Assembly (NCBI RefSeq): GCF_014698015.1
Contig: NZ_JACXBS010000005.1
Coordinates: 1-64,000, forward strand
DNA length: 64,000 nucleotides
Direction of reading: 5' to 3'
From: Kocuria sp. cx-455
GTDB lineage: Bacteria; Actinomycetota; Actinomycetes; Actinomycetales; Micrococcaceae
Position 1 is the first letter of the stretch. Every line of letters starts with the position of its first letter. This document shows, piece after piece, positions 1 through 8,142 of the stretch. The position numbers and the translations under genes were made by a program. The notes under the pieces were generated by a model. The model made no database searches. It was not told the origin of the DNA and saw nothing but the letters and a program-made list of their open reading frames with translations.

Positions 1-65
1 CAATACCAGCGCACCGCCCACAGGATCACATCACCCTGGAAATGGCGCCACTTGAAATCCGTCAT
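1..65 (-). CDS. IS6-family transposase, N-terminal fragment (cut by window edge)
   Basis: This is the start of a DDE transposase that moves the IS6 element by replicative transposition. The visible residues run MTDFKWRHFQGDVILW and then AVRWY, matching the conserved IS6 start (basic FKxRHF followed by ILWAVRWY). The ATG is at 63-65 on the minus strand and lies about 60 bp inside the terminal repeat, the usual spacing. A purine-rich GGCGGAG and a GGA lie upstream. The catalytic DDE residues would lie outside the window. The frame is open to the edge, and nothing seen suggests decay. The family call is confident, the exact IS is not. Confidence 0.85.
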   Translation of the reverse strand, partial: MTDFKWRHFQGDVILWAVRWY

Positions 66-111
66 CGTTCCGTCCGTCCAATCTCCGCCAAGCATGCTCA
101 AGCTTCACGAT

Positions 112-126
112 TTTTGCAACAGAGCC
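112..126 (-). repeat. Terminal inverted repeat of the IS6 element
   Basis: On the minus strand the sequence is GGCTCTGTTGCAAAA. The partner repeat is outside the window. Confidence 0.85.
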
Positions 127-456
127 TGTCTGCGTAACCGGCTCAAACGCGTCCACGCACAGCCCCGGGCGCCTTACCGCTGCTCGACATCGTGTACGGA
201 GAGGCATCTGCGCAGGTCAGAGCCCTCGCCAGACGTCTCGCAGCACCATGTCGCCCGGGGGACCGTGGTGATTCATCTGATGCAATACGCAGACTAGTAC
301 TTTACATAATGTGCATTATCGGACAACGGCGGAATGCGGTGGAATCGGGGTTTTACGCCTCTATATACGGGTGCCGCGCTCGATGGTTGAATCGTCCGTG
401 AGAGTACTCATCGTCACGCCCTAGGCGTGCGCAACAGACCCGCGAAAGGTTCACCC
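127..456. other. Non-coding stretch between IS6 end and first gene, containing dif
   Basis: No reading frame here resembles a protein. Short open frames exist on both strands but have no ribosome binding site or recognisable sequence, and they run across the dif site. Apart from dif at 299-326 I see only a small inverted repeat around the CCTAGG at 420-425 (CACGC, CCTAG, GCGTG), just upstream of the YCII-like gene. Confidence 0.6.
299..326 (-). other. dif: Probable chromosomal dif site (XerC/XerD recombination site)
   Basis: Read on the minus strand, the 28 bp split into an 11-bp XerC-like arm TTGTCCGATAA, a 6-bp centre TGCACA and an 11-bp XerD-like arm TTATGTAAAGT. Actinobacterial dif sites, as I remember them, have the same CCGATAAT core and the ACATTATGT then AAGT right half; the E. 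coli XerD arm TTATGTTAAAT differs at two positions. The site is AT-rich within GC-rich DNA and is not inside a gene. dif lies in the replication terminus, where XerCD resolves chromosome dimers during division with FtsK. A Xer site from an integrated plasmid or phage is possible, but the strand bias of the rest of the window favours the terminus. Confidence 0.8.
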
Positions 457-819
457 GTGGACCAGTACATGATCTCCGTCTTTCACCAACCCGGCGTCCA
501 AGACGCCGGCACCTCTTACCAGGACGACGCCGCTGCGCAGTCCGCATTCGCGGCGGTCGCCGAGTTCAACGCGGCCATTCAGGCCTCCGGCAACTTCGTG
601 TTCGCGTGCGGACTCATGCCACCCGAAGCCGGTCACACCGTGGATGCCACCGGTACCGCGCCGGCAATCCAGTCCGGGCCGTTTTCCGTTGCCGCCGCAT
701 CCCTGGGTGGCTTCTGGATCGTTGAAGCCCTCGACGAAAATCTCGCTCTTGACCTGGCAACCCGCGCGTCCGCGGCCTGCGGCCAGAAGGTGGAATTGCG
801 CCCCGTCCAGGCGGGCTGA
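457..819 (+). CDS. YCII / DGPF-domain family protein
   Basis: This is a 120-residue protein with the ferredoxin-like fold pattern of YCII-related proteins: a first strand YMISVFHQPG, a helix of alternating Ala and Glu, a GxxxFxxACGLMPPEAGHTV segment and a final strand ending GQKVELRPV. Members are small soluble proteins, often found beside ECF sigma factor genes, and the function of this one is unknown. I chose the GTG at 457 because GAAAGG lies 7 bp upstream; an in-frame GTG at 427 lacks such a site. It converges with the UvrA-like gene, with 7 bp between the stop codons and no obvious terminator. Confidence 0.75.
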   Translation: MDQYMISVFHQPGVQDAGTSYQDDAAAQSAFAAVAEFNAAIQASGNFVFACGLMPPEAGHTVDATGTAPAIQSGPFSVAAASLGGFWIVEALDENLALDLATRASAACGQKVELRPVQAG

Positions 820-826
820 ATTCGGT

Positions 827-3199
827 TCAGGCGCCCACATACTCCGCGAGGAACTGGCCCGTGAGCGTGGATTTCCCAGCCACGAGCTGTGCGGGAGTGC
901 CCTCGAAAACGACCCGTCCGCCGTCGTGACCGGCACCGGGGCCCAGATCGATGATCCAGTCCGCGTGCGCCATCACGGCCTGATGGTGCTCAACGACAAT
1001 GACGGACTTCCCGGAGTTAATCAGGCGGTCCAGCATGCCCAGGAGACGTTCGATGTCGGCCAGGTGAAGACCCGTGGTGGGCTCATCCAGGATGTAGATA
1101 CCAGCCTTCTCCCCCATGCGCGCGGCCAATTTGAGGCGCTGGCGTTCACCACCCGACAGCGTGGTGAGCGGCTGGCCCACCTTCACGTATCCCAGCCCCA
1201 CATCGGAAAGGCGCTCCAGGATTTCGAGCGCGGCGGGTGTGCGGGCGTCGCCGTGGGCGAAGTAGTCCAGTGCCTCGGCCACGGACATCGAGAAGACGTC
1301 GCTGATGTTCTGACCGTCCACCGTGTACTCGAGCACGGCCGGCTGGAATCGCTTGCCCTCGCAGTCGTCGCACGTGGAGGTGACGCCTTCCATCATGCCC
1401 AGGTCCGTGTAAATCACTCCGGCGCCCTTGCACGTGGGGCACGCACCTTCCGAGTTCGGGCTGAACAGGGCGGGTTTCTCGCCGTTGACCTTGGCGAACG
1501 TCTTTCGCACGGAATCCAGCAGGCCCGTGTAGGTGGCGGGGTTACTGCGGCGGGAGCCGCGGATCGGGCTCTGGTCGATGGACACGATGTCCGGGTTGGC
1601 CGGAAGCGAATCGTGCACCAGTGAACTCTTACCCGAGCCTGCCACGCCCGTGATGACCGTGAGCACGCCCAGCGGAATGTCCACGTCCACGTTGTCCAGG
1701 TTGTGTGAGCCGGCTCCGCGGATTTCCAGCTGCCCCGTGGGCGTGCGGAAGGATTCCTTGAGCGTCATCTGGTCATCGAAATGGCGCCCGGTGTTGGTGG
1801 TACTCCCCCGCAGCTCAGCCACGGTTCCTTCGAAGCAAATGGTGCCGCCTTCCGTACCCGCGCCGGGTCCTAGATCCACCACATGGTCGGCAATCGCTAT
1901 GGTTTCCGGCTTGTGCTCGACCACCAGCACGGTATTGCCCTTGTCGCGCAATTCCAACAAGAGCTCGTTCATGTGACGGATGTCATGCGGATGCAGGCCG
2001 ATGGTGGGTTCGTCGAACACGTACGTGACATCGGTCAGCGGTGAGCCCAGATGCCGAATCATCTTGGCGCGCTGCGACTCACCCCCGGACAGCGTGCTGG
2101 TGGGCCGATCCAGGGACAAGTAGCCCAGACCGATCCTTACGAAAGAGTCCAGGGTTTCGGTCAGGCTGTCCAGCAATGGCTGGACGGACGGGTAATTCAG
2201 GCTGCGGATCCACTGGGCGAGGTCGGTGATCTGCATGGTGCATGCATCGGCGATGCTCACGCCATCGATCGTGGCGGTGCGGGCACCCTCGGCCAGCCGA
2301 GTGCCATGGCACTGCGGGCAAGCCTGGAACGTGACGGCGCGGTCCACGAACTCGCGCACGTGAGACTGCATGGCCTCGCGATCCTTGGTGAGCAGGGATT
2401 TCTGGATCCGCGGGATGAGGCCCTCGAAGGTCATGTTGATGCCCTCGACCTTGACCCTCACGGGTTCCATGTGGAGGAAGTCCAGAAGCTGCTTGTCCGT
2501 GAACTCCTTAATGGGTTTGTCTCCCGGGAAGAACTCAAGGCCACCGTACAAGCGAACGTTCCAGCCGCCCTTGTTGTAGCCGGGAACGGTGATGGCGCCG
2601 TCCCTGATGGACAGATTCTCGTTGTAGAGCTCGGTGAGATCCAGATCCGAGACCTCGCCCATGCCCTCGCAGCGCGGGCACATGCCTCCGGTGATGGAGA
2701 AGGTTTTCTTCTCCCTCTTCTTGTTCCCGCGTTCCACGGTGATCGCGCCGGCACCGCTCACCGACGGAATGTTGAACGCAAACGCCTTGGGGCCTCCGAT
2801 GTGCGGCTGCGCCAACCGCGAGAAGACAATACGCAGCAACGCATTGACGTCGGTGGCGGTTCCCACGGTGGAACGCGGGTTCGCGCCCATGGGTTCCTGA
2901 TCCACCACGATGGCGGTGGTGATGCCCTCCAGCATGTCGACCTCGGGGCGACCAACCGTGGGCATCATGCCCTGCAGGAACGCGCTGTAGGTTTCATTGA
3001 TCAGCCGTTGCGACTCCGCGGCCACGGTTCCGAAGACCAAAGAACTCTTCCCCGACCCGGAAACGCCCGTGAACACGGTAAGTCGGCGTTTGGGGATATC
3101 CAGACTCACGTCCCGGAGATTGTTCTCGCGGGCACCCCGCACTCGAATCAGATCGTGGCTGTCGGCCGCGTGGCCGCGGGCGGCATCGGTTGTGCTCAC
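827..3199 (-). CDS. UvrA paralogue (short, UvrB-binding domain missing)
   Basis: This 790-residue protein has two ABC ATPase halves. The first has Walker A GVSGSGKSS (about 45-53), signature LSGGESQR and Walker B VFDEPTIGLHP. The second has Walker A GVAGSGKSS, signature LSGGERQR and Walker B ILDEPTTGLHL. Zinc-type cysteine pairs include CPRC, CPQC and a CPTC / CDDC set about 20 residues apart, as in UvrA. True UvrA is about 950 residues; here the segment after the first Walker A that docks UvrB is largely absent. Such short paralogues (DrrC/UvrA2 type) are linked to drug or DNA-adduct tolerance, not classical excision repair. The GTG at 3199 has GGAG 5 bp upstream and is preferred over a longer in-frame start. 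Confidence 0.85.
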   Translation of the reverse strand: MSTTDAARGHAADSHDLIRVRGARENNLRDVSLDIPKRRLTVFTGVSGSGKSSLVFGTVAAESQRLINETYSAFLQGMMPTVGRPEVDMLEGITTAIVVDQEPMGANPRSTVGTATDVNALLRIVFSRLAQPHIGGPKAFAFNIPSVSGAGAITVERGNKKREKKTFSITGGMCPRCEGMGEVSDLDLTELYNENLSIRDGAITVPGYNKGGWNVRLYGGLEFFPGDKPIKEFTDKQLLDFLHMEPVRVKVEGINMTFEGLIPRIQKSLLTKDREAMQSHVREFVDRAVTFQACPQCHGTRLAEGARTATIDGVSIADACTMQITDLAQWIRSLNYPSVQPLLDSLTETLDSFVRIGLGYLSLDRPTSTLSGGESQRAKMIRHLGSPLTDVTYVFDEPTIGLHPHDIRHMNELLLELRDKGNTVLVVEHKPETIAIADHVVDLGPGAGTEGGTICFEGTVAELRGSTTNTGRHFDDQMTLKESFRTPTGQLEIRGAGSHNLDNVDVDIPLGVLTVITGVAGSGKSSLVHDSLPANPDIVSIDQSPIRGSRRSNPATYTGLLDSVRKTFAKVNGEKPALFSPNSEGACPTCKGAGVIYTDLGMMEGVTSTCDDCEGKRFQPAVLEYTVDGQNISDVFSMSVAEALDYFAHGDARTPAALEILERLSDVGLGYVKVGQPLTTLSGGERQRLKLAARMGEKAGIYILDEPTTGLHLADIERLLGMLDRLINSGKSVIVVEHHQAVMAHADWIIDLGPGAGHDGGRVVFEGTPAQLVAGKSTLTGQFLAEYVGA

Positions 3200-3411
3200 C
3201 GTGTCTCCAAGGGTTGAAGAGGTGCCGTTCGAAGGACGACGGCGCACGGCAGCTTACCGCGCCCGGGATATTTAGAACACCCACGGTTGTCGAAGTCGTC
3301 AACCGCCATATGCAGGCACCTCCCCCGACATGATGTTTCAGGGGATAGTTTAGACATTTTTTCAAACTTTCACTTTACAGTTCAGAAAATGCCTGGGCCT
3401 AGACTGGAGAC

Positions 3412-3852
3412 ATGTCCCGACCTGCAACGTCCTCCGACCCCCTATCCCCCGCGTCGACCGACAGAACCTCGCCACCGAATCGGATTACCACTCCTACCCG
3501 GTGGCACTGGTACCTGTTCGCGGATCTCGTTCTGGTGACCAGCTTCGCCGCGCTCGGGCGTAACGCCCACGAACAAAGCCCCTGGGGCGCCCTGGAGACG
3601 GCCTGGCCATTCCTGGTGGGCACCCTTCTCGGATGGGTCGCGATCCGAGCGCAGCGCAGGCCCGGCGCACTCTTCCCCACCGGAGTGGTCATCTGGCTGT
3701 CTACCGAGATCACCGGCATGCTCCTGCGCATGCTCACGGGCCAGGGCACAGCCTTGGCCTTCGTGCTCGTGAGCCTGGGGGTGCTTGGCCTGTTCCTGCT
3801 GGGATACCGCCTGATCGTCCGACTGATCAGCCGGGCCCGCCGGACTCGCTAG
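3412..3852 (+). CDS. DUF3054 family membrane protein
   Basis: This is a 146-residue integral membrane protein. After a polar Ser/Pro/Thr-rich N terminus (1-30) it has four predicted helices: YLFADLVLVTSFAALG, the LETAWPFLVGTLLGWV region, VVIWLSTEITGMLLRML and a long VLVSLGVLGLFLLGY helix, ending in a basic RLISRARRTR tail. The order and the WLSTEITGMLLR segment fit the DUF3054 family, whose function is unknown. A TAGACT hexamer ends 6 bp before the ATG, so the mRNA may be leaderless, although GGAG is also present there. It is followed 30 bp later by the Lrp-type effector domain gene and may share its transcript. Confidence 0.8.
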   Translation: MSRPATSSDPLSPASTDRTSPPNRITTPTRWHWYLFADLVLVTSFAALGRNAHEQSPWGALETAWPFLVGTLLGWVAIRAQRRPGALFPTGVVIWLSTEITGMLLRMLTGQGTALAFVLVSLGVLGLFLLGYRLIVRLISRARRTR

Positions 3853-3882
3853 GCTGACGAGAGACGTCGAGAAAGGATTCAC

Positions 3883-4161
3883 ATGCTCACTGCAATTGTG
3901 TTGATCAAGACCACCGCGGACCGCATCCCGGAGGTGGCTCAAGAGATCTCCAACATCAAGGGCATCACCGAGGTCTACTCGGTGACCGGAGATTGGGACC
4001 TGATCGCCATGGTGCGGGTGCGCGAACACGAGCGTTTGGCGGACGTCATTGCAGACCAGATGTCCAAGGTGGAGGGCGTGGTCTCGACCAACACGAACAT
4101 CGCCTTCCGCGCCTACAGCGAGCACGACCTGGACGCGGCCTTTTCACTGGGCATCGACTAG
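3883..4161 (+). CDS. Stand-alone Lrp/AsnC ligand-binding (RAM) domain protein
   Basis: This 92-residue protein consists of just the effector-binding alpha-beta sandwich of Lrp/AsnC regulators, with no helix-turn-helix. Typical features are an N-terminal strand AIVLIKT, the helix RIPEVAQEISNIKG, the turn VTGDWDLIAMVRV (the TGxxD amino-acid-sensing loop) and a closing GVVSTNTNIAFRAYS strand. Such small proteins form ring oligomers and bind amino acids or modulate partner regulators. It has AGAAAGGA upstream of the ATG. The convergent neighbour is trpD, separated by a strong hairpin. A link to tryptophan metabolism is suggested only by position. Confidence 0.85.
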   Translation: MLTAIVLIKTTADRIPEVAQEISNIKGITEVYSVTGDWDLIAMVRVREHERLADVIADQMSKVEGVVSTNTNIAFRAYSEHDLDAAFSLGID

Positions 4162-4184
4162 CCGATACCCTCCCAGCCCCGACG

Positions 4185-4223
4185 GACGCCGCTCCCCCGA
4201 AACGAATCCGGGCGAGCGGCGTC
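4185..4223. terminator. Bidirectional hairpin between Lrp-type gene and trpD
   Basis: A perfect 10-bp stem pairs GACGCCGCTC (4185-4194) with GAGCGGCGTC (4214-4223), lying between two convergent genes. There is no long U run. The stem can extend through a bulge to the GACGAC / GTCGTC core shared with other hairpins in the window. Confidence 0.65.
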
Positions 4224-4248
4224 GTCGTTGGTGAATGGAGCGATGCGG

Positions 4249-5307
4249 CTAGGCCGCCGCCGCATACCGGACCCAGCAATCCAGCACGTCCTGGGCCGCG
4301 CCGGAATCGATGGACTGGGCCGCGCGTGCAATTGCCGTACCGAAACGTTCCTGGAACCCACCGTGGGCGGTTTCGTCCACGGCCATCAGACCGGCGGCGG
4401 AGTTCAGCAGCACCGCATTGCGAATGTGACCCTGAGTGCCAGCGAGGATCTCGCGTACGACCCCCGCGTTGTATTGAGCGTCCTGACCCCGCAGATCCTC
4501 GATCGTCGCCCGTGGCATGTCGAAGTCCAGCGGTTCGAGTGCGTGCTGCGTGATCTGGCCGTCACGAACTTCCCACACGTCCGACGGCGCCGTGACGGTG
4601 AGCTCGTCCAAGCCGTCTCCGCCACGGAAAACCAGCGCCCGATCGCCACGATTCTGGAAGACACCGGCCATCAGAGGTGCGAGGGCGGCGTCGGCCACGC
4701 CGATCGCGGAGGCCTTGACCTTGGCGGGGTTCGTGATCGGCCCCAGAAAGTTGAAGGCGGTGGCCACGCCCAGTGCCTTGCGCGCGATCGCGGCGAAACG
4801 CATCGAGGGGTGGAAGGTCTGCGCGAACAGGAACGTGATGCCCACCTCCGACGCCGCCTGCTCCACCTTCTCCACGGGCATATCCAGATGTACTCCCAGG
4901 GCCTCGAGGACATCGGCGGACCCAGATTTCGACGACGACGCCCTGTTGCCGTGCTTCACGACGCGCACCCCGGCGCCGGCGCACACCAGCGCCGACATGG
5001 TGGAGATGTTGACGCTCGACAATCGGTCTCCCCCGGTACCCACGATGTCCAGAGCGGGCGCGGGAACGTGTACGGCACGTGCGTGCTCGACCATGGCGTC
5101 CGCGAGACCGTTGAGCTCATCGACCGTCTCCCCCTTGGTGCGCAAACCCATGAGGAACCCCGCGATGACCGCGTCAGGCACTTCACCATTCATGATGGTG
5201 TCCATGGCCCAATATGACTCGCGCCACGTGAGGTCCTGACCGCGCGAAAGCGACGTCAGAAGGTTCGGCCAATGCATGCTTGATGGAGAGCCAGTTGAAG
5301 TAGTCAC
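4249..5307 (-). CDS. trpD: Anthranilate phosphoribosyltransferase
   Basis: The enzyme transfers phosphoribose from PRPP to anthranilate in tryptophan synthesis, in the cytosol. It has 352 residues, the usual length. The PRPP-binding motif [17 protein letters not shown] and the [21 protein letters not shown] glycine/serine-rich segment are intact, followed by the FLFAQTFHP and LGPITNPA motifs of class II-fold phosphoribosyltransferases. The GTG at 5307 was chosen because the conserved N-terminal helix begins about 11 residues later; its ribosome binding site is weak. It is a lone trp gene here, divergent from ctaE, so it is probably transcribed separately from other trp genes. Confidence 0.95.
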   Translation of the reverse strand: MTTSTGSPSSMHWPNLLTSLSRGQDLTWRESYWAMDTIMNGEVPDAVIAGFLMGLRTKGETVDELNGLADAMVEHARAVHVPAPALDIVGTGGDRLSSVNISTMSALVCAGAGVRVVKHGNRASSSKSGSADVLEALGVHLDMPVEKVEQAASEVGITFLFAQTFHPSMRFAAIARKALGVATAFNFLGPITNPAKVKASAIGVADAALAPLMAGVFQNRGDRALVFRGGDGLDELTVTAPSDVWEVRDGQITQHALEPLDFDMPRATIEDLRGQDAQYNAGVVREILAGTQGHIRNAVLLNSAAGLMAVDETAHGGFQERFGTAIARAAQSIDSGAAQDVLDCWVRYAAAA

Positions 5308-5450
5308 CGTTCGACTCTACCGCCAGACTTGCGGCGTGCACGAAGCCACAAACGGGCCTCCAATCCCGCTCCAGTACTGGACCGGGACTGAAATCTGGCG
5401 CGACAGAAGCCTTTGGGTTACGACACGGCACCGCCGGGAGGGCTCGGTGG

Positions 5451-5480
5451 TTGGTTCAGGGAGAGTTTTGGCGACATAAT
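5451..5480 (+). promoter_or_regulatory. Putative sigma-A promoter for ctaE giving a leaderless mRNA
   Basis: TTGGTT (5451-5456) and CATAAT (5475-5480) are 18 bp apart. The GTG start of ctaE at 5487 begins 6 bp after the -10 hexamer, about where transcription would start, and no Shine-Dalgarno sequence lies between. This fits a leaderless transcript, a common arrangement in actinobacteria. Confidence 0.55.
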
Positions 5481-5486
5481 GTCTCT

Positions 5487-6125
5487 GTGACAACTGCAAC
5501 CCATACCCCAGCCAAATCGGTAGGCGCGAACATCAATCGCCCCAACCTCACTTCCGTAGGCACCATCGTGTGGCTCTCCTCCGAAGTGATGTTCTTTGCC
5601 GGTCTCTTCGCCATGTACTTCACCCTCCGCGCAACTTCTCCGGAGTTGTGGGGAGAAATGACTTCGATGCTCAACGTTCCGTTGGCATTGATCAACACCA
5701 TTGTCCTGGTGGTCAGCTCCGTGACCTGCCAGTTCGGCGTGTTCGCGGCTGAGCGTCTCCAGCCGCGCCGCACCGGTAGCATCTTCCAGTTCACGAAGTG
5801 GGGTCTGACCGAATGGTTCGCCCTCACCTTCCTGATGGGTGCCGTATTCGTCTCCGTCCAGGTGTACGAGTACTCCGTGTTGGTCTCCGAAGGCGTCACC
5901 ATTGCGGCCAACGCATATGGGTCCGCCTTCTACATCACCACGGGCTTCCACGCGCTCCACGTGACGGGCGGTTTGATCGCATTCCTGTTCATCATGGGCC
6001 GCGCCTACGTTGCCAAGCGGTTCGGACATTACGAGGCCACTTCGGCCATCGTGGTCTCCTACTACTGGCACTTCGTGGACGTCGTCTGGATCGTCCTGTT
6101 CATCCTGGTCTACTTCATTCAGTAG
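5487..6125 (+). CDS. ctaE: Cytochrome c oxidase subunit III (aa3 type)
   Basis: This 212-residue subunit III of the aa3 oxidase, an inner-membrane protein, supports the catalytic core. Five transmembrane helices are visible, starting with [19 protein letters not shown] and ending with [18 protein letters not shown]. The conserved E in SSEVMFF and the HALHVTGGL and [10 protein letters not shown] motifs are present. The GTG at 5487 gives an N terminus VTTATH like relatives. The gene leads ctaE-qcrC-qcrA-qcrB, the usual actinobacterial order linking oxidase and bc1 complex in one supercomplex. Confidence 0.95.
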   Translation: MTTATHTPAKSVGANINRPNLTSVGTIVWLSSEVMFFAGLFAMYFTLRATSPELWGEMTSMLNVPLALINTIVLVVSSVTCQFGVFAAERLQPRRTGSIFQFTKWGLTEWFALTFLMGAVFVSVQVYEYSVLVSEGVTIAANAYGSAFYITTGFHALHVTGGLIAFLFIMGRAYVAKRFGHYEATSAIVVSYYWHFVDVVWIVLFILVYFIQ

Positions 6126-6183
6126 CCGGCCACAACGATTCATCACATCCAGTCTTTAGTACCGAGTAAAAGGAACGTTTGAC

Positions 6184-6975
6184 GTGAAGGCACTCTCACA
6201 AAAGCGCCGCCATCCACTGGCAGTCCTCGCACTGCTCGTCATGGCTTTGCTTCTCACCGGTGGACTCTATGCAGTTGCCACAACCACCAACGAAGCAAAG
6301 GCCGAGACCACAACCTACTCGGCACAGGACATTGAAGAAGGCCAGAAGTTGTTCATGGCCAACTGCTCGACCTGCCACGGCGTGAACGCCGCAGGCTCCG
6401 AGGCCGGCCCCAGCCTCATTGGCGTGGGCGCTGCATCGGTCGACTTCCAGGTTGGCACCGGCCGCATGCCCATGCAGATGCACGGTCCCCAGGCGCAGGT
6501 CAAGCCGGCTCAGTTCAATGACGAACAGACCAAGCAGCTTGCCGGCTATGTCGCTTCGCTCGGTGCGGGTCCCGCCGTTCCCGAGGAAGAGTACTTGGAT
6601 GTCACCGAGGGCGATTCCGCGAACGGCGCCAAGGTCTTCCTGGCCAACTGCGCCATGTGCCACAATGCCGCCGGCGCTGGTGGCGCACTGACACGCGGCA
6701 AGTACGCTCCGTCCCTGATGGGCGTCGACGAGGCCCACATTTACGAGGCTATGCAGACCGGCCCCCAGAACATGCCGGTGTTCAACGACGCCAACATCAC
6801 TCCTGAGGAAAAGCGTGACGTGATCACTTACCTCAAGGCATTGGATAACAACACCAACCCGGGTGGATTCGGTCTCGGATCGCTCGGCCCGGTGTCCGAA
6901 GGCCTTTTGATCTGGAGCCTCGGTTTGGCCGTCGTCATTGGTTTCACCGTTTGGCTCACTTCGCGCTCCGCCTGA
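6184..6975 (+). CDS. qcrC: Diheme cytochrome c subunit of the bc1 complex
   Basis: QcrC replaces soluble cytochrome c in actinobacteria by carrying electrons directly from the bc1 complex to the aa3 oxidase. The 263-residue protein has an N-terminal hydrophobic anchor (about 11-33), two c-type heme motifs CSTCH (61-65) and CAMCH (156-160), and a C-terminal membrane helix (LLIWSLGLAVVIGFTVWL). Likely axial methionines lie in the GRMPMQMHGP and PQNMPVF segments, one per heme domain. The GTG start at 6184 follows AAAGGAAC. The gene is 58 bp downstream of ctaE and is probably cotranscribed with it. Confidence 0.96.
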   Translation: MKALSQKRRHPLAVLALLVMALLLTGGLYAVATTTNEAKAETTTYSAQDIEEGQKLFMANCSTCHGVNAAGSEAGPSLIGVGAASVDFQVGTGRMPMQMHGPQAQVKPAQFNDEQTKQLAGYVASLGAGPAVPEEEYLDVTEGDSANGAKVFLANCAMCHNAAGAGGALTRGKYAPSLMGVDEAHIYEAMQTGPQNMPVFNDANITPEEKRDVITYLKALDNNTNPGGFGLGSLGPVSEGLLIWSLGLAVVIGFTVWLTSRSA

Positions 6976-7047
6976 GAGCACCAGCCGGTCCGGCCGGCAA
7001 CCTGACACAGTATTATTCAAAGCATCAAGAGAAGAATGAGGGACCAC

Positions 7048-8142
7048 ATGGGCGACCATCGTGACGGCACTCCCCAGCACAGCGGGGCGGTTGTCACCTC
7101 GGACGGAGCGGCTAGGAATCAGTTCCCCGACCCGGGACTTCCGCCGCACCGTCCTCGTGTGACAGACGTTGACCCCAAGGCCGCGAAGCGTGCCGAACGG
7201 CAGGTAGTGCTGCTGTTCATCATCTCGGTCCTCGGATCGATTCTGTTCTTCATCGCGTACTTCGGCATCCGGGTCGAGGGGCCGATTTACGACGTAGTCA
7301 ATACCGAACCCACCAGCCAGTTGCGCCTGCAGAATCTGTTGCTCGGACTGGGAATTGCCCTCGGAATGTTCGGCATCGGTATTGGTGTTGTCCAGTGGGC
7401 ACGCACCCTCATGCCGGACCACGAATTGGTGGAGGAACGCCACGAGGTCCGCACCGAAGAACAGCGCGCAGAGGCTCAGGAAATCCTGACCACCATCTAC
7501 GACGAGTCGGGCATCAAGCGCCGTCCGTTGCTGCGGAACACCCTGATCGGCGCCGCGGTGTTGGCACCGCTCCCCTTCGTGGGCCTGCTCCGCGACCTGG
7601 GACCCACCGATCTTTCGGTATTGCGTCACAGCATGTGGGAAGAGGGTGTCCGCCTGGTACGCGATCCTTCCGGTACCCCGATCAAGGCGTCGGACGTGAC
7701 GCTGGGTTCCGCGTTCCACGTGATTCCCGAAAACCTCTCCGAGCTGGGACACCACGAGGGCTACCTCGACGAAAAGGCAAAGTCCGTGGTGCTGCTCATG
7801 CGTCTTGACCCGGACACGGTGAATGTCTCTGCGGAACGTGAAGACTGGAACGTGGAAGGCATCTTTGCCTACTCAAAGGTGTGCACCCACGTCGGTTGTC
7901 CCATTGCACTGTACGAGCAGCACACGCACCACTTGTTGTGCCCGTGCCACCAGTCAACCTTCGACCTCACGAACGAATGTGAAGTAATTTTCGGCCCGGC
8001 ATCTCGCCCGTTGCCGCAGTTGCCCATTACAGTTGATTCCGAAGGATACCTCGTTGCCCGTAGTGACTTCCACGAGCCGGTGGGACCCACCTATTCGCAA
8101 CGCGATTTCGCAGTCCGAGATATGCAGGGTGAGGCAAGCTAA
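7048..8142 (+). CDS. qcrA: Rieske iron-sulfur subunit of the bc1 complex
   Basis: This subunit oxidises menaquinol at the Qo site and passes electrons through a 2Fe-2S cluster. The protein has 364 residues with three membrane helices near the N terminus (about 50-75, 95-120 and 165-185), as in actinobacterial QcrA, not one as in proteobacteria. Cluster ligands are in CTHVGC (279-284) and CPCH (298-301). I prefer the ATG at 7048 because GAGGGA lies just upstream and the resulting MGDHRDG start resembles relatives; an ATG four codons earlier is possible. Its stop overlaps the qcrB start by one base (TAATG). Confidence 0.95.
   Translation: MGDHRDGTPQHSGAVVTSDGAARNQFPDPGLPPHRPRVTDVDPKAAKRAERQVVLLFIISVLGSILFFIAYFGIRVEGPIYDVVNTEPTSQLRLQNLLLGLGIALGMFGIGIGVVQWARTLMPDHELVEERHEVRTEEQRAEAQEILTTIYDESGIKRRPLLRNTLIGAAVLAPLPFVGLLRDLGPTDLSVLRHSMWEEGVRLVRDPSGTPIKASDVTLGSAFHVIPENLSELGHHEGYLDEKAKSVVLLMRLDPDTVNVSAEREDWNVEGIFAYSKVCTHVGCPIALYEQHTHHLLCPCHQSTFDLTNECEVIFGPASRPLPQLPITVDSEGYLVARSDFHEPVGPTYSQRDFAVRDMQGEAS

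Larger units (their letters stand above)
1..126 (-). mobile_element. IS6-family insertion sequence, one end only (element continues left of the window)
   Basis: The minus strand begins at position 126 with a terminal repeat reading GGCTCTGTTGCAAAA, the typical IS6-family end (compare IS26, IS257 and IS6100 from memory). About 60 bp inside, an ATG opens a reading frame whose first 21 residues match the N terminus of IS6 transposases. Only this end lies in the window, so completeness and activity cannot be judged. IS6 elements usually make an 8-bp target duplication; the flanking candidate here is 127-134 (TGTCTGCG). Confidence 0.88.

Noticed and set aside
52..401. Short plus-strand frames near the left end
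   Set aside because: They run across the IS6 terminal repeat and the dif site, lack ribosome sites and resemble nothing.
6976..7047. Separate promoter (TATTAT at 7012-7017) between qcrC and qcrA
   Set aside because: No -35 element at suitable spacing, and the operon context explains transcription.
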